A DNA stretch of 64,000 bases from Vibrio kanaloae (GCF_024347535.1 NZ_AP025497.1:1116001-1180000); one strand, 5' to 3'; shown: positions 23,548 to 32,596, counted from the first letter of the stretch. Program-made: numbers and translations. The notes: a model not told the origin generated them from the letters alone.

Positions 23548-24294
23548 TTAAGAGTAATGTTGAAAGCTATTGCCAAACTCTCGATTCTGTAGTTCAAAAC
23601 CTTTTGGAGTGAAGACTAAAACTGAGCCTTGTGTGTACCAATCACCAAGTACTATACGTGTTTTAGTGCAGCTATTGGCATTAAAGGTGTGGATGTCGGG
23701 GCGGTGAGTATGTCCGTGTATCATTAAATTTACGTGGTTTTGCTCCATCACACTTTCAACTTCTTGTTGCGTCACATCCATGATGTCTAAAGATTTAGTC
23801 TGTTTGTCATCTTTGATATCAGATTGAACTTTAGAGACGATCTTCTTTTTAATAAAAAACGGAATTTTATTGAAGATCCATTGTAACCAAGGTTGATGAA
23901 CTTTTTCTCTAAAGGCGAGATACTTTACATCTTCGGTACATAAGGTATCACCATGCAACACAACTGCTTTTTGTCCGTAGATATCGATCGTCGATACTTC
24001 GTTTAGAAGTTGCACGCCTGTTTGTTTGGCAAATTTTTTGCCGACGAGGAAATCACGGTTACCTTGAGTGAAGTAGCAAGGTACCCCCGTTTTTACTAGG
24101 TCAATAAACGCTTGGCGTATGGAAATCGCGAACTCACTTTTGTCGTCGTCACCAATCCAGAACTCGAAAAGGTCACCTAAGACGTAGAGAGCATCTGCTT
24201 CTATCGCTTCGTTCTTCATAAATGTTAGGAAGCAGTCGGTAATGTCTTGTCTTGACGGAGTAAGGTGCAGATCTGAAATAAAATATGTTTTCAT
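23548..24294 (-). CDS. lpxH: UDP-2,3-diacylglucosamine pyrophosphohydrolase
   Basis: Makes lipid X in lipid A synthesis. Calcineurin-like phosphoesterase of 248 aa from the ATG at 24294: SDLHLTPSR (metal site near residue 8), [16 protein letters not shown] and HGHTHRP. An in-frame start further upstream would add 31 residues unlike the family and read through the upstream terminator. The start sits only six bases after the T run of a terminator-like hairpin, and the ribosome site is a weak GGA. Confidence 0.95.
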   Translation of the reverse strand: MKTYFISDLHLTPSRQDITDCFLTFMKNEAIEADALYVLGDLFEFWIGDDDKSEFAISIRQAFIDLVKTGVPCYFTQGNRDFLVGKKFAKQTGVQLLNEVSTIDIYGQKAVVLHGDTLCTEDVKYLAFREKVHQPWLQWIFNKIPFFIKKKIVSKVQSDIKDDKQTKSLDIMDVTQQEVESVMEQNHVNLMIHGHTHRPDIHTFNANSCTKTRIVLGDWYTQGSVLVFTPKGFELQNREFGNSFQHYS

Positions 24295-24300
24295 AGGTCC

Positions 24301-24323
24301 AAAAAAGGGAGCAATTCGCTCCC
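24301..24323 (-). terminator. Terminator-like hairpin just before lpxH
   Basis: Minus strand: GGGAGC-GAATT-GCTCCC then six Ts (24306-24301). Lies between ppiB and lpxH; the lpxH ATG follows at 24294. Either the ppiB terminator or an attenuator in the lpxH leader. Confidence 0.8.
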
Positions 24324-24359
24324 TATATCCTGATTTTATCGGCTCATCAATTATTAATA

Positions 24360-24414
24360 TTAGGGCGTGTTGAGCTTTCTCGGTCATATTTCATTGGAGA
24401 TCAACACGCTCTAA
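24360..24414. repeat. Long inverted repeat between ppiB and lpxH
   Basis: TTAGGGCGTGTTGA (24360-24373) and TCAACACGCTCTAA (24401-24414): 14-bp arms that pair fully if one G-U is allowed on the plus strand, with a 27-nt loop. No coding frame. It looks like a short dispersed hairpin element; no second copy is in the window. Confidence 0.7.
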
Positions 24415-24428
24415 CTGAAAGCGATGAA

Positions 24429-24923
24429 TTAAGCTTCGATTGTAGTACCAGTGATGATCACTTCTTCTAGAGGTACATCTTGGTGCATGCCCATAGAGCC
24501 AGTGCTCACACCTTTAATCTTGTTTACGATGTCCATGCCTTCAACAACTTCAGCAAATACACAGTAGCCCCAGCCGTCTAAGCTTTCGCTACGGAAGTTA
24601 AGGAAAGAGTTGTCGTTCACGTTGATAAAGAACTGAGAGCTCGCTGAATGCGGTTCCATAGTACGAGCCATTGCAAGTGTACCTACTTTGTTAGTTAGGC
24701 CATTGTTTGCTTCGTTCTTGATTGTTGCGCGAGTCGCTTTTTCTTTAAGGCCAGAAGTCATACCGCCGCCTTGAATCATGAAACCATCGATAACACGGTG
24801 GAATAGTGTGTTGTCGTAGAAACCGTCACGGCAATACTGTAGGAAGTTTGCGCTTGTTTCTGGTGCTTTTTCTTCGTTAAGTTGAACTTTGATGTCACCA
24901 AAATTTGTGTGAAGGATGATCAT
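24429..24923 (-). CDS. ppiB: Cytoplasmic peptidyl-prolyl cis-trans isomerase B
   Basis: Cyclophilin, 164 aa, with no signal peptide, so the cytoplasmic PpiB form. Active-site landmarks are [13 protein letters not shown] (near residue 41) and SQFFINVND (around 96). It is divergent from cysS, an arrangement common in gammaproteobacteria, with lpxH downstream. Confidence 0.95.
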   Translation of the reverse strand: MIILHTNFGDIKVQLNEEKAPETSANFLQYCRDGFYDNTLFHRVIDGFMIQGGGMTSGLKEKATRATIKNEANNGLTNKVGTLAMARTMEPHSASSQFFINVNDNSFLNFRSESLDGWGYCVFAEVVEGMDIVNKIKGVSTGSMGMHQDVPLEEVIITGTTIEA

Positions 24924-25114
24924 GATTGTTACCTTACTGTCTTTTTAATATGAAGTTCGAATTCTAGCGCATGTTGGCTGACTTTCAAATCACCAAATTA
25001 TTCACTTAACGGGGTTGTTTAAGCTAATTACTGCTTTGGGGGATTACCTAATAACGCATGAATTGATATACTTACTGTCTTATTTTGATTAATACACAAA
25101 TATAGATAGAGATC

Positions 25115-26500
25115 ATGCTGAAAATTTATAACACACTCACAAGACAGAAAGAGGAATTCAAACCAATTACAGCTGGTAAAGTCGGCATGTATGTCTGTGG
25201 GGTAACCATCTACGATCTCTGTCACATTGGTCATGGCCGTACGTTCGTCTCTTTTGACGTCGTAACTCGTTACCTGCGTTACCTTGGTTACGATTTGAAC
25301 TTTGTTCGTAACATCACAGATATCGATGACAAAATCATCAAGCGTGCTAACGAGAACGGTGAGTCTTGTGATTCTCTTACTGAGCGTCTGATCAATGAAA
25401 TGTATGCCGATTTTGATGCTTTGAACATGAAACGCCCAGATGTTGAGCCTCGTGCCACAGAATTTATCACTGAAATTGTCGAGCTAGTAGAAAAACTAAT
25501 TCAACGTGGTTTTGCTTATGTAGCAAGCAACGGTGATGTGATGTTTGAAGTGAAGAAGTTTGACGAGTACGGCAAATTGTCTAAGCAAGATCTTGAGCAG
25601 CTTCAAGCCGGCGCTCGTGTAGACGTTGATTCTGCAAAACGTAGCCCATTAGACTTTGTGCTTTGGAAAATGTCTAAGCCAGGTGAACCTACATGGGAAT
25701 CTCCATGGGGGCCTGGTCGTCCAGGTTGGCACATTGAATGTTCAGCAATGAACTCTTCTATACTTGGTAATCATTTTGATATCCACGGCGGTGGTTCAGA
25801 TTTACAATTTCCTCACCACGAAAATGAAATCGCGCAATCTTGCTGTGCGCATGGCACTCAGTATGTAAATACTTGGATGCACAGTGGTATGGTGATGGTA
25901 GACAAAGAAAAGATGTCTAAGTCGTTAGGTAACTTCTTCACTATTCGTGATGTATTGGCACATTACGATGCTGAAACGGTTCGTTACTTCTTAATGTCTG
26001 GTCACTACCGTAGCCAACTCAATTACAGTGAAGATAATCTGAACCAAGCACGAGCTTCACTAGAGCGTTTATATACGTCACTTCGTGGCTTAGATTTAAC
26101 GGCAGCTCCTGCTGGTGGTGAAGAGTATGTAACTCGATTCTCGACAGCGATGAACGATGATTTCAACACTCCTGAAGCGTATTCAGTATTGTTCGAAATG
26201 GCTCGCGACATTAACCGTATTAAGACTGAAAGTATCGAGAAAGCCAGCGCTCTTGGTGCGTTGATGCGTGAATTAGCGGACATCATTGGTATTCTTCACC
26301 AAGACCCAGAAGCTTTCCTAAAAGGTAATGCAGTGGATAATGATGAGGAAGTCGCTGAAATCGAAGCATTAATCAAACTGCGTAATGATTCCCGTGCTTC
26401 TAAGGATTGGGCGAACGCCGACCTTGCACGTGATAAATTGAACGAGTTGGGTATTGTTCTGGAAGATGGTCCAGAAGGGACGACATGGCGTCGTAAGTAA
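25115..26500 (+). CDS. cysS: Cysteinyl-tRNA synthetase
   Basis: Class I synthetase, 461 aa. Zinc ligand C28 ([10 protein letters not shown]), the HIGH motif at 37-40 (CHIGHGRTF) and KMSKS in [11 protein letters not shown]. Essential. Divergent from ppiB; a terminator separates it from tdk. Confidence 0.97.
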   Translation: MLKIYNTLTRQKEEFKPITAGKVGMYVCGVTIYDLCHIGHGRTFVSFDVVTRYLRYLGYDLNFVRNITDIDDKIIKRANENGESCDSLTERLINEMYADFDALNMKRPDVEPRATEFITEIVELVEKLIQRGFAYVASNGDVMFEVKKFDEYGKLSKQDLEQLQAGARVDVDSAKRSPLDFVLWKMSKPGEPTWESPWGPGRPGWHIECSAMNSSILGNHFDIHGGGSDLQFPHHENEIAQSCCAHGTQYVNTWMHSGMVMVDKEKMSKSLGNFFTIRDVLAHYDAETVRYFLMSGHYRSQLNYSEDNLNQARASLERLYTSLRGLDLTAAPAGGEEYVTRFSTAMNDDFNTPEAYSVLFEMARDINRIKTESIEKASALGALMRELADIIGILHQDPEAFLKGNAVDNDEEVAEIEALIKLRNDSRASKDWANADLARDKLNELGIVLEDGPEGTTWRRK

Positions 26501-26513
26501 ATTCTATCTAGAG

Positions 26514-26539
26514 AGGGCTGATTGTCAGCCCTTTTTTTT
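26514..26539 (+). terminator. Terminator of cysS
   Basis: AGGGCTGA-TTG-TCAGCCCT then T run, 14 bases after the stop. Confidence 0.9.
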
Positions 26540-26585
26540 AAGCAAAAACTCTTTTATTTCTCCTTTATCTAACAGGAATATTTCT

Positions 26586-27164
26586 GTGGCTCAGATGTAT
26601 TTTTATTACTCGGCAATGAATGCGGGTAAATCAACAACGCTTCTTCAATCTTCATTCAACTATCAAGAGCGCGGTATGACGCCAGTGATCTTTACTGCAG
26701 CGTTAGATGACCGCTATGGCATTGGTAAAGTGAGCTCGCGAATTGGTCTGCAATCTGAAGCTCAACTTTTTATGAATGACACGAATTTGTTTAATGCGGT
26801 TCAAGAGCTAAACGAAATAGAAAAACGCCACTGTGTATTGATCGATGAGTGTCAGTTTTTATCGAAAGAGCAGGTGTACCAATTAACTGAAGTGGTCGAT
26901 AAACTGCATATCCCAGTGCTTTGCTACGGTTTACGTACTGACTTTCTGGGGGAGTTATTTGAAGGTAGTCGTTACTTATTATCTTGGGCCGATAAACTTG
27001 TAGAACTAAAAACGATTTGCCACTGTGGCCGTAAAGCGAACATGGTGATTCGTACTGATGAACACGGGGTGGCTATTGCTGAAGGTGACCAAGTTTCCAT
27101 TGGTGGTAATGACCAATATGTTTCTGCTTGCCGTCAGCATTATAAAGAAGCGTTAGGAAAATAG
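26586..27164 (+). CDS. tdk: Thymidine kinase
   Basis: Type II thymidine kinase, 192 aa from the GTG at 26586 (ribosome site AGGAA upstream), reading [21 protein letters not shown]-loop NAGKST; DECQF (Walker B); zinc-binding cysteines in CHCGRKA and CRQHY. A longer frame runs back into cysS but crosses the terminator, so it is not the real start. Confidence 0.96.
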   Translation: MAQMYFYYSAMNAGKSTTLLQSSFNYQERGMTPVIFTAALDDRYGIGKVSSRIGLQSEAQLFMNDTNLFNAVQELNEIEKRHCVLIDECQFLSKEQVYQLTEVVDKLHIPVLCYGLRTDFLGELFEGSRYLLSWADKLVELKTICHCGRKANMVIRTDEHGVAIAEGDQVSIGGNDQYVSACRQHYKEALGK

Positions 27165-27192
27165 CGGCTCTTTAATCGGTGTGATTAAAACT

Positions 27193-27220
27193 AAAAACGG
27201 TGGCCAAGAGCCACCGTTTT
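27193..27220 (+). terminator. Terminator of tdk
   Basis: AAAAACGGTGGC-CAAGA-GCCACCGTTTT, about 28 bases after the stop. Confidence 0.87.
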
Positions 27221-27244
27221 ACTTATTGAATTACTAATTCTGCT

Positions 27245-27349
27245 TTATATCAATCGTCGTAAATAACTGGTCACTTTAGCTTGCTAAACACTCGAAAATG
27301 TCAGCTTTGCTCCTGCGCTATTTATGATCACTTACTGTGATTGGTATTA
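27245..27349 (+). repeat. MITE-like inverted-repeat element, copy A (105 bp)
   Basis: Left end TATATCAATCGTCGTAA and right end TTACTGTGATTGGTATTA are imperfect inverted repeats of each other, and TGGTCA/TGATCA continue the arms. Copy B at 28894-28975 has the same ends in the same orientation. The right end overlaps the stop codon of the adjacent minus-strand gene. No ORF. Confidence 0.7.
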
Positions 27350-28012
27350 TTCGAAGCCCAATTTCTTCAATGCTTGATAGGCGTGGTCAACATCGTTGGG
27401 AATAGGCATCTCAATCTGAAATCCCTGGATTGGGTATAATTTTATTCTCTCAAAATCGGCAATTAACGCGCCTAACACCATATCTAATGACAGTTCTTCA
27501 TTATAATAATCGTCCCAATTTCTCCATTGTGAAGTCACAGTGAGTTCCGAAGCTTCGTCAGGCCATTGTTTACTGAAAGTAGCGTAAGTACGTTTCTCCA
27601 TAAAGGGTTTCTGTACCAAGGTAAGTCGCTTTGGTGATAGCCCGCGTTGTTTGAGCAACTCGTAAGTAAAGCGTACATTTTCACCCGTATTGGTTGCGTA
27701 CTTTTCAATAATAATATCTGAGTCGGGTACGCCACAATCTCTTGCGATATCCGCAAATGTTTCTGCTTCTGAGAGATCAAAAACCTCTTCGGTAAAGCGT
27801 CCCACACCACCAGAAAAAACGATATAAGGTGCTATTTTTTTGTGATAAAGCTCAGATGCGTATTCAGCCACACGAGTATCATTACTGCACAAAACAAAAA
27901 TACAGTCAGAAGGCTTTACCTTGTGACCCATAGACATAAAATTCCAAAGGGTGTCGATCGCGCGGTGTAGTTTAATGCTGGGATCTTTCTTCGCTGTAGA
28001 TAGTTCAGTCAT
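27347..28012 (-). CDS. DUF218 (YdcF-like) family protein
   Basis: 221 aa, cytosolic (no signal or membrane segment). CIFVLCSNDTRVAEYA, VFSGGVGRFTEEVF, EKYATNTGENVRFT and KPFMEKRTYATF match the YdcF/DUF218 fold, some members of which bind S-adenosylmethionine; function unproven. It overlaps the upstream dehydratase gene by 8 bases (operon). Its stop codon lies in the edge of the inverted-repeat element. Confidence 0.82.
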   Translation of the reverse strand: MTELSTAKKDPSIKLHRAIDTLWNFMSMGHKVKPSDCIFVLCSNDTRVAEYASELYHKKIAPYIVFSGGVGRFTEEVFDLSEAETFADIARDCGVPDSDIIIEKYATNTGENVRFTYELLKQRGLSPKRLTLVQKPFMEKRTYATFSKQWPDEASELTVTSQWRNWDDYYNEELSLDMVLGALIADFERIKLYPIQGFQIEMPIPNDVDHAYQALKKLGFE

Positions 28013-28859
28013 GAAGTGCGTCCAATGTGGATTCGAATTTAAACGAATAACCTAAGTCGAGAACCTTTTTCGATGAGATCAGCTTGTCGGGTGTATCGAC
28101 AACTGGTGGTAGAGGCTCGCTGCTGTTGGCGCTTTTCAGTGCCGCGGCATAAAACTCCGCCTTACTTACAGTATTTGGGGTGGTCACATTAACTACTTCA
28201 TTGTGTAGGTGGTTAATGGCGAAGTCGATAGCACCGATAGCATCGTCAAGGTGAAGCATATTGGCTGGGGCTTGGGTACTGACCTGTTTCAGTTTACTTG
28301 CAAACCTTGATGGATGACGACTAGGCCCAATCAACCCACTAAAACGTAAAATGGTGTAGTCGATCCTGGAATCTATCACCAATTGTTCCGCTTGCAGCAT
28401 AACTCGTGCGTTATCGGAAAACGAATACGTTTGTTCGTCGTCTGAAATGGCAAGGGTGAGTGAGGCATCTTCCTCTTTTAATACCCCAGGTTTGGTTGGG
28501 TACACCGTTGTTGAGCTAACCATAATGAGCTTCTTAACGTTTGCTTTCTGACAAGCTTTGGTTAGCTGTTTCCAGTAATCGGCATACTGTTGGCCTGCAC
28601 CTTTTCTAAAGCCAGGAGGGAAGCTACCAATCACAATCTCGGCATTATTTTCGAGTAACAGCGAATAAAGTTGACCGACAGTTTGCTCTGCCTGTGATGA
28701 GTCAAACCTAAATACTTCACATGGAATACGCTCACGGCCAATCGCGTCAGCTCCTACTTGGGTCGTTTTCGTAACCACCACTCGGTTACCATGTTTCTCT
28801 AGATGCTCAGATAAAGGTGCACCTACCCATCCCGCACCGACTATAAATATAGAGGCCAT
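28005..28859 (-). CDS. NAD(P)-binding epimerase/dehydratase-like protein
   Basis: 284 aa, short-chain extended (SDR) family. N-terminal Rossmann motif GAGWVGAPLSEHL (residues 7-19), MVSSTTVYP in the usual SDR Ser position, and FRFSGLIGP-like ILRFSGLIGPSRHP. Resembles YeeZ-type proteins; substrate unknown. First gene of a two-gene unit with the DUF218 protein, and the unit is bracketed by two inverted-repeat elements. Confidence 0.78.
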   Translation of the reverse strand: MASIFIVGAGWVGAPLSEHLEKHGNRVVVTKTTQVGADAIGRERIPCEVFRFDSSQAEQTVGQLYSLLLENNAEIVIGSFPPGFRKGAGQQYADYWKQLTKACQKANVKKLIMVSSTTVYPTKPGVLKEEDASLTLAISDDEQTYSFSDNARVMLQAEQLVIDSRIDYTILRFSGLIGPSRHPSRFASKLKQVSTQAPANMLHLDDAIGAIDFAINHLHNEVVNVTTPNTVSKAEFYAAALKSANSSEPLPPVVDTPDKLISSKKVLDLGYSFKFESTLDALHD

Positions 28860-28893
28860 GTGTTCCTCACAACTGTAAGTTATGGATTTACAA

Positions 28894-28975
28894 TGATATC
28901 AACCGTAGTAACTAACGGGTCACCAGGCTATTTTGTACGCTATTGTTGCTTAGTCAATTACTGTGATTGGTATAA
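28894..28975 (+). repeat. MITE-like inverted-repeat element, copy B (82 bp)
   Basis: Left end GATATCAACCGTAGTAA and right end TTACTGTGATTGGTATAA pair as inverted repeats. The last 16-17 bases equal copy A, and the left 30 bases match copy A at most positions. About 20 bases of the middle are missing relative to copy A. It sits just upstream of the minus-strand dehydratase gene, possibly within its promoter. Confidence 0.7.
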
Positions 28976-29001
28976 GCCTAACAAACCTTTGCCCAAAAAT
29001 G

Positions 29002-29036
29002 AAAAAACTCCACGGCCGAGGCAAGTGGAGTTTTTA
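29002..29036 (-). terminator. Bidirectional terminator near the TIGR02647 gene
   Basis: AAAAAACTCCAC-N11-GTGGAGTTTTT. On the minus strand it ends the small downstream-reading gene at 29053-29283. Confidence 0.85.
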
Positions 29037-29052
29037 TTGGAACAATGGAGCT

Positions 29053-29283
29053 TTAGTTTAGTACGCGAATGAGCTTGTCTGCGCGCTCAGCCATCTCAAT
29101 ACCTTCATCAGTTAGGTAACCGCCGTCTGGTTGAGTACAAAGATTCTTTTCGAATAGACGCTTAACGGCGTCTTGAGTTTCTTGAGCAGCCTCTTGATGA
29201 ACTTTAATCCCAGTAGCGGCGCTACTTACATCAAATTGAAGAAGGAGGTTTAAATCAGCAATATGTTCAGCGTTGTACTTCAT
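29053..29283 (-). CDS. TIGR02647 family small protein
   Basis: 76 aa, soluble, helical. The start MKYNAEHIADLNLLLQFDV and the ending GYLTDEGIEMAERADKL match the TIGR02647 family (about 77 aa, Vibrio/Pseudomonas), sometimes annotated as DNA-binding; I cannot confirm that role. Single gene with its own terminator. Confidence 0.75.
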   Translation of the reverse strand: MKYNAEHIADLNLLLQFDVSSAATGIKVHQEAAQETQDAVKRLFEKNLCTQPDGGYLTDEGIEMAERADKLIRVLN

Positions 29284-29539
29284 AATTAACCTATATTGAT
29301 AACGTTCTCTATCTTCACCTTAGTGCGCATTCTCAGCTCAATCAATAGTAAATAAAAAGAATTGATAAGTGACACGAAATTGGACAATTAATCGACGATT
29401 GGTGGGTTTATTTTGGTGATGTTGGGTTATTTTTGCTCGGTTGAGTCATCGGTGATGTTTATTGCTAAGTGGTTGTAATATATTGAGGCTAGAAATATAT
29501 TGCATTGAGCGAATATTGTATAAAAAAGGATATGCATCA

Positions 29540-30847
29540 GTGAGAGCGAATAAAGTAGCATTAGTTGTTAGTATGCTATTTGCTATCGCAGGGTGTCAGA
29601 GTACACCTTCAGAGCAGACAGAAGCGAATCAAACCACAAATAACAATAATGGGTCAACAGTCGAGATCCGTTCTTTTCATTCTGTCGAAAGCGTTTACTC
29701 CGAGTGGGAAGCGAAGCTTGAAGACTATGCACAGTTGTCTCTCTATGCTCCAGAGAATTACAATGAACTGTTAGACGCATGGGATGATGCTGAAAGCATT
29801 TATGCGGACCTAATGAAAGACAAGTCTCGGCTCACTAAGAGTTATTCGATTTTTTCGAGTTTAACGTATGCCGAAGCTTTTGATGAAAAAATTGCTTTGA
29901 TCAAATCAAACTATGACTCGATTTTAGTATTAAAGACAAAAGCTGATCGAGTACTTGCCGATTCGATAGCGCAAATGGAGTACCTTAAGTTTCTTGGTGC
30001 AGATACCATGTTTACATCGCGCTATAAGAAGTTGTATTCAGAATACAGCGAATTATTTGAATACGTACTCGTTGATGAACTTGAAGACGCTCAAGAAGCG
30101 CAGGTGGAATTTCTCAATAATGCTCGCTTATTAGAAATAAAAGTAGCGCATAAGAAATACATCGAACCTTTGAAGGACGAATTAGAGTTCTTAGAGGATG
30201 AAGACTTTGATGACGTTGTTCCACTAACGTTTGCTAAAGCGACTTCTCGAATCGTGTTGGCCGAAAATCAAGTGAAAGCAAGCCCACGTGAAAAGTCTAT
30301 TATTGAAGACGCGGTTCACGCTGCGGAGTTTGAGTTGAACCACGTGCGCAGTGTCGCTCATGAAGTAAAAATGCTTGCGAGCGTGAAAGGGGATAAGTTC
30401 GAACAATCCGTTTTGAATGCTGAGAATCAGCTGTTAAGCATTTCACAAGTCGTGAATGATGAAGATTACCGCGATGTTGGGTTGCGTCAACAATCTCAGA
30501 AGATTGTAGAGAGCGTTAAAGCACTAAAGAGCTTAGACATGACCTCGTTGTTAAAATCTGAGATCGAAGCTTTGACCGAGCAGTTAGCTAAGTTAGAAAG
30601 TCAGAATCAGCAGCAGGTACAACAACTGTCTGAGGCGACCAAACATAATGAGCTGTTAGATGAGCAGATTACCAAAAGTGATGATCATATAAAAAGCTTG
30701 GAAGAGTTGGTGGACAGTTTGAAAAGCTTAGGTGGTAAAATGGCCAATGAAAGCGATGCTGACGTAGTACCTTCTAATGTTGAATCTAACCTTAAAGATG
30801 CGGCTTTAGAGCAATCATCAGAAGAAGAGGTTGAACCTTCGGTTTAG
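29540..30847 (+). CDS. Predicted coiled-coil lipoprotein
   Basis: 435 aa. A GTG at 29540 with AAAGGA upstream starts a type II signal peptide (VRANKVALVVSMLFAIAGC); the lipobox IAGC predicts a lipid-anchored cysteine, and no Asp follows, favouring the outer membrane. The body is highly charged and helical, with a clear coiled coil near residues 340-400 (ALTEQLAKLESQNQQQ...). I do not recognise the family; relatives are often labelled ATPase for lack of better, but no Walker motif is present. Single gene. Confidence 0.8.
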   Translation: MRANKVALVVSMLFAIAGCQSTPSEQTEANQTTNNNNGSTVEIRSFHSVESVYSEWEAKLEDYAQLSLYAPENYNELLDAWDDAESIYADLMKDKSRLTKSYSIFSSLTYAEAFDEKIALIKSNYDSILVLKTKADRVLADSIAQMEYLKFLGADTMFTSRYKKLYSEYSELFEYVLVDELEDAQEAQVEFLNNARLLEIKVAHKKYIEPLKDELEFLEDEDFDDVVPLTFAKATSRIVLAENQVKASPREKSIIEDAVHAAEFELNHVRSVAHEVKMLASVKGDKFEQSVLNAENQLLSISQVVNDEDYRDVGLRQQSQKIVESVKALKSLDMTSLLKSEIEALTEQLAKLESQNQQQVQQLSEATKHNELLDEQITKSDDHIKSLEELVDSLKSLGGKMANESDADVVPSNVESNLKDAALEQSSEEEVEPSV

Positions 30848-30883
30848 CATAACTAATTTTGTGTATTTGTTGTGATTGAGTTG

Positions 30884-30906
30884 AAAGCGCCTAATGGCGC
30901 TTTTTT
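30884..30906 (+). terminator. Terminator of the coiled-coil lipoprotein gene
   Basis: AAAGCGCC-TAAT-GGCGCTTTTTT. Confidence 0.87.
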
Positions 30907-31063
30907 ATTTGTGGAAAACTTACTTCTTTATCTCTCTAATGATCATTTAAAGACTCAACAGCGCTAATCAAGATGCGGACATATGTCTTTGAAATCAAGC
31001 AAGGTTCAATAACAATGATCTTTCCAGTGGTTAAAATGGACAAAAAAGGATCGTGGTGTTTTT

Positions 31064-31090
31064 GGTTATCCACAATTTCTGTGGATAACC
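31064..31090. repeat. Inverted pair of perfect DnaA boxes
   Basis: GGTTATCCACA (31064-31074), five bases, TGTGGATAACC (31080-31090): an 11-bp perfect palindrome containing two consensus DnaA boxes (TTATCCACA) in opposite orientation. No T run follows on either strand, so it is unlikely to be a plain terminator. GATC sites lie nearby. Confidence 0.75.
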
Positions 31091-31134
31091 TGTATCAAAT
31101 TCAGTGAGTAACCAGTTTCTTGATTAGGGGAAGG

Positions 31135-31929
31135 TCATTGCTCTGGCTTTACCTGAGCAAGGACTTGACCTTCTTTTGTTAAAGTAGTCTTCAATGAAAG
31201 GTGAAGAGCCAGTGCCAGAGAGCAGCTCATCATCACGAAAATCGCCAGCATGATCATCAGTTGATATTTAATCGCGATCATTGGCGAAGCGCCACCCAAA
31301 ATCTGGCCTGTCATCATTCCAGGTAGTGTTACTAAGCCTGTGGTCGCCATAGAGGCCATGATTGGAGACATCGCTTTCTGTATCGCATTGCGCACAAAAG
31401 GTGCAGCAGCATAGGTTGGAGACGCGCCTAATGCGATTGCCGCTTCATATTCTGATTTCTGCGTTTCAAAAGCACCAAACAAATTCTGCAATGCCACTAT
31501 ATTACTACTTAAACTATTACCCAGTAACATACCTGCAATGGGGATAAGATATTGCGCGTTGAAAACAGGTGTCGGCTGAATGATGAAAAAGCAAATAAAC
31601 AAGACAATAGGAACACAAGTGACCGTAAGGCTCACAATGACCGGTGCTAAAAGTAGGTTCTTAGGTAGCTTCGACTTTTCAACAATCGAGATCGCTCCCA
31701 CTATGATCATAACGAGTAACCACAACAAATTGATCCACAAGCTGTTTAAAGTGAACAAATACTCTAAGTAGAGACCGACAAGAAATAGCTGCACAACCAT
31801 CCGAGTAATAATAATAGTAGCTTCTTTGCCTAGACCGAGTCTCAGCTTTTGATTGATGGCAACGGGTAGTATGAGAAGTAAACTGAATAGCAACAACTGC
31901 CACCAAGATATATCAATAACGTCTTGCAT
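31135..31929 (-). CDS. fetB: FetB-like iron export permease (UPF0014)
   Basis: 264-aa membrane protein with about seven hydrophobic segments. UPF0014 marks: VAINQKLRLGLGKEATIIITRMVVQL near the N-terminus, GMLLGNSLSS, EYEAAIALGASP and TTGLVTLPGMMTGQILGGASP. In E. coli FetB pairs with the ATPase FetA to export iron. The start at 31929 has AAGGAAG; a longer frame lacks one. No FetA ATPase gene is adjacent, which is unusual. Confidence 0.85.
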   Translation of the reverse strand: MQDVIDISWWQLLLFSLLLILPVAINQKLRLGLGKEATIIITRMVVQLFLVGLYLEYLFTLNSLWINLLWLLVMIIVGAISIVEKSKLPKNLLLAPVIVSLTVTCVPIVLFICFFIIQPTPVFNAQYLIPIAGMLLGNSLSSNIVALQNLFGAFETQKSEYEAAIALGASPTYAAAPFVRNAIQKAMSPIMASMATTGLVTLPGMMTGQILGGASPMIAIKYQLMIMLAIFVMMSCSLALALHLSLKTTLTKEGQVLAQVKPEQ

Positions 31930-32364
31930 AATACTTCCTTTTAAGTAGATCTCCATCATATCTGAAAGTGCCAAATGATGCATTTCAGCTTCAAATCTAT
32001 CGATTAAAATCGCTCAATTATTTAACAACCAGAGTACAAAATATGGGTCGTTTTAGGATTTTTTAGCTACCACTTAGTAGGTAATTTGTTAACGGTTCAT
32101 ATAATTTGGTTTCTTAATTGTTGGTATTTAACAAATCTAACACATGCTTAATTTTTCATATTTGTTAATACTTTTTAATAACTTTGATTAACTAAAAACA
32201 AGTTTGGATGAGCTCAAAAAAGTATTGATTAGTAAGGCTAATAAGGAGGTATTTGATTGAACCCTACTTTATGTATGGTTTAAGATTTGTTGTTAGATAC
32301 GTAATAACTTTAGCTTCTTAGAATGGGCTACTCGAAATTACTAGATACAAAATAGGCAGAATGT
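31930..32364. other. Intergenic region between fetB and torE
   Basis: About 435 bases, very AT-rich, no ORF. It holds the divergent promoters of fetB and torECA; TorR-like boxes are listed separately. Nothing else is clear. Confidence 0.5.
32093..32162 (+). promoter_or_regulatory. TorR-box-like sites upstream of torECA
   Basis: CGGTTCATAT (32093-32102) matches the E. coli TorR box CTGTTCATAT at 9 of 10 positions, and TTTTTCATAT (32153-32162) matches at 8 of 10. Both are in the same orientation as torE, 200-270 bases upstream. Regulation by TorR in response to TMAO is inferred; torR is not in the window. Confidence 0.6.
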
Positions 32365-32547
32365 ATGAGTGATGTTAATAAAATTAAAACTGGCGAAAAA
32401 CGCTCGTTGGAGTGGAAGTCTTTCCTCTTCATCGCGGTGGTTCTCTTTCCAATATTAAGTGTGGCTTTTGTAGGCGGTTATGGCTTCTTAGTTTGGGCAT
32501 TGCAAGTGTTTGTATTCGGACCTCCTGGTGCTCATGGCGGCATGTAA
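32365..32547 (+). CDS. torE: Small membrane protein TorE/NapE family
   Basis: 60 aa, one central membrane helix (about residues 19-52, FLFIAVVLFPILSVAFVGGYG) with a charged N-terminus (KIKTGEKRSLEWKS). This matches the TorE/NapE family seen with periplasmic TMAO and nitrate reductases; its role is unknown. First gene of torECA, 49 bases before torC. Confidence 0.9.
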   Translation: MSDVNKIKTGEKRSLEWKSFLFIAVVLFPILSVAFVGGYGFLVWALQVFVFGPPGAHGGM

Positions 32548-32596
32548 TGCCCTCTAGTAACAACATTTTTGAAATCAATATTTAAGAGAGCTAAAC

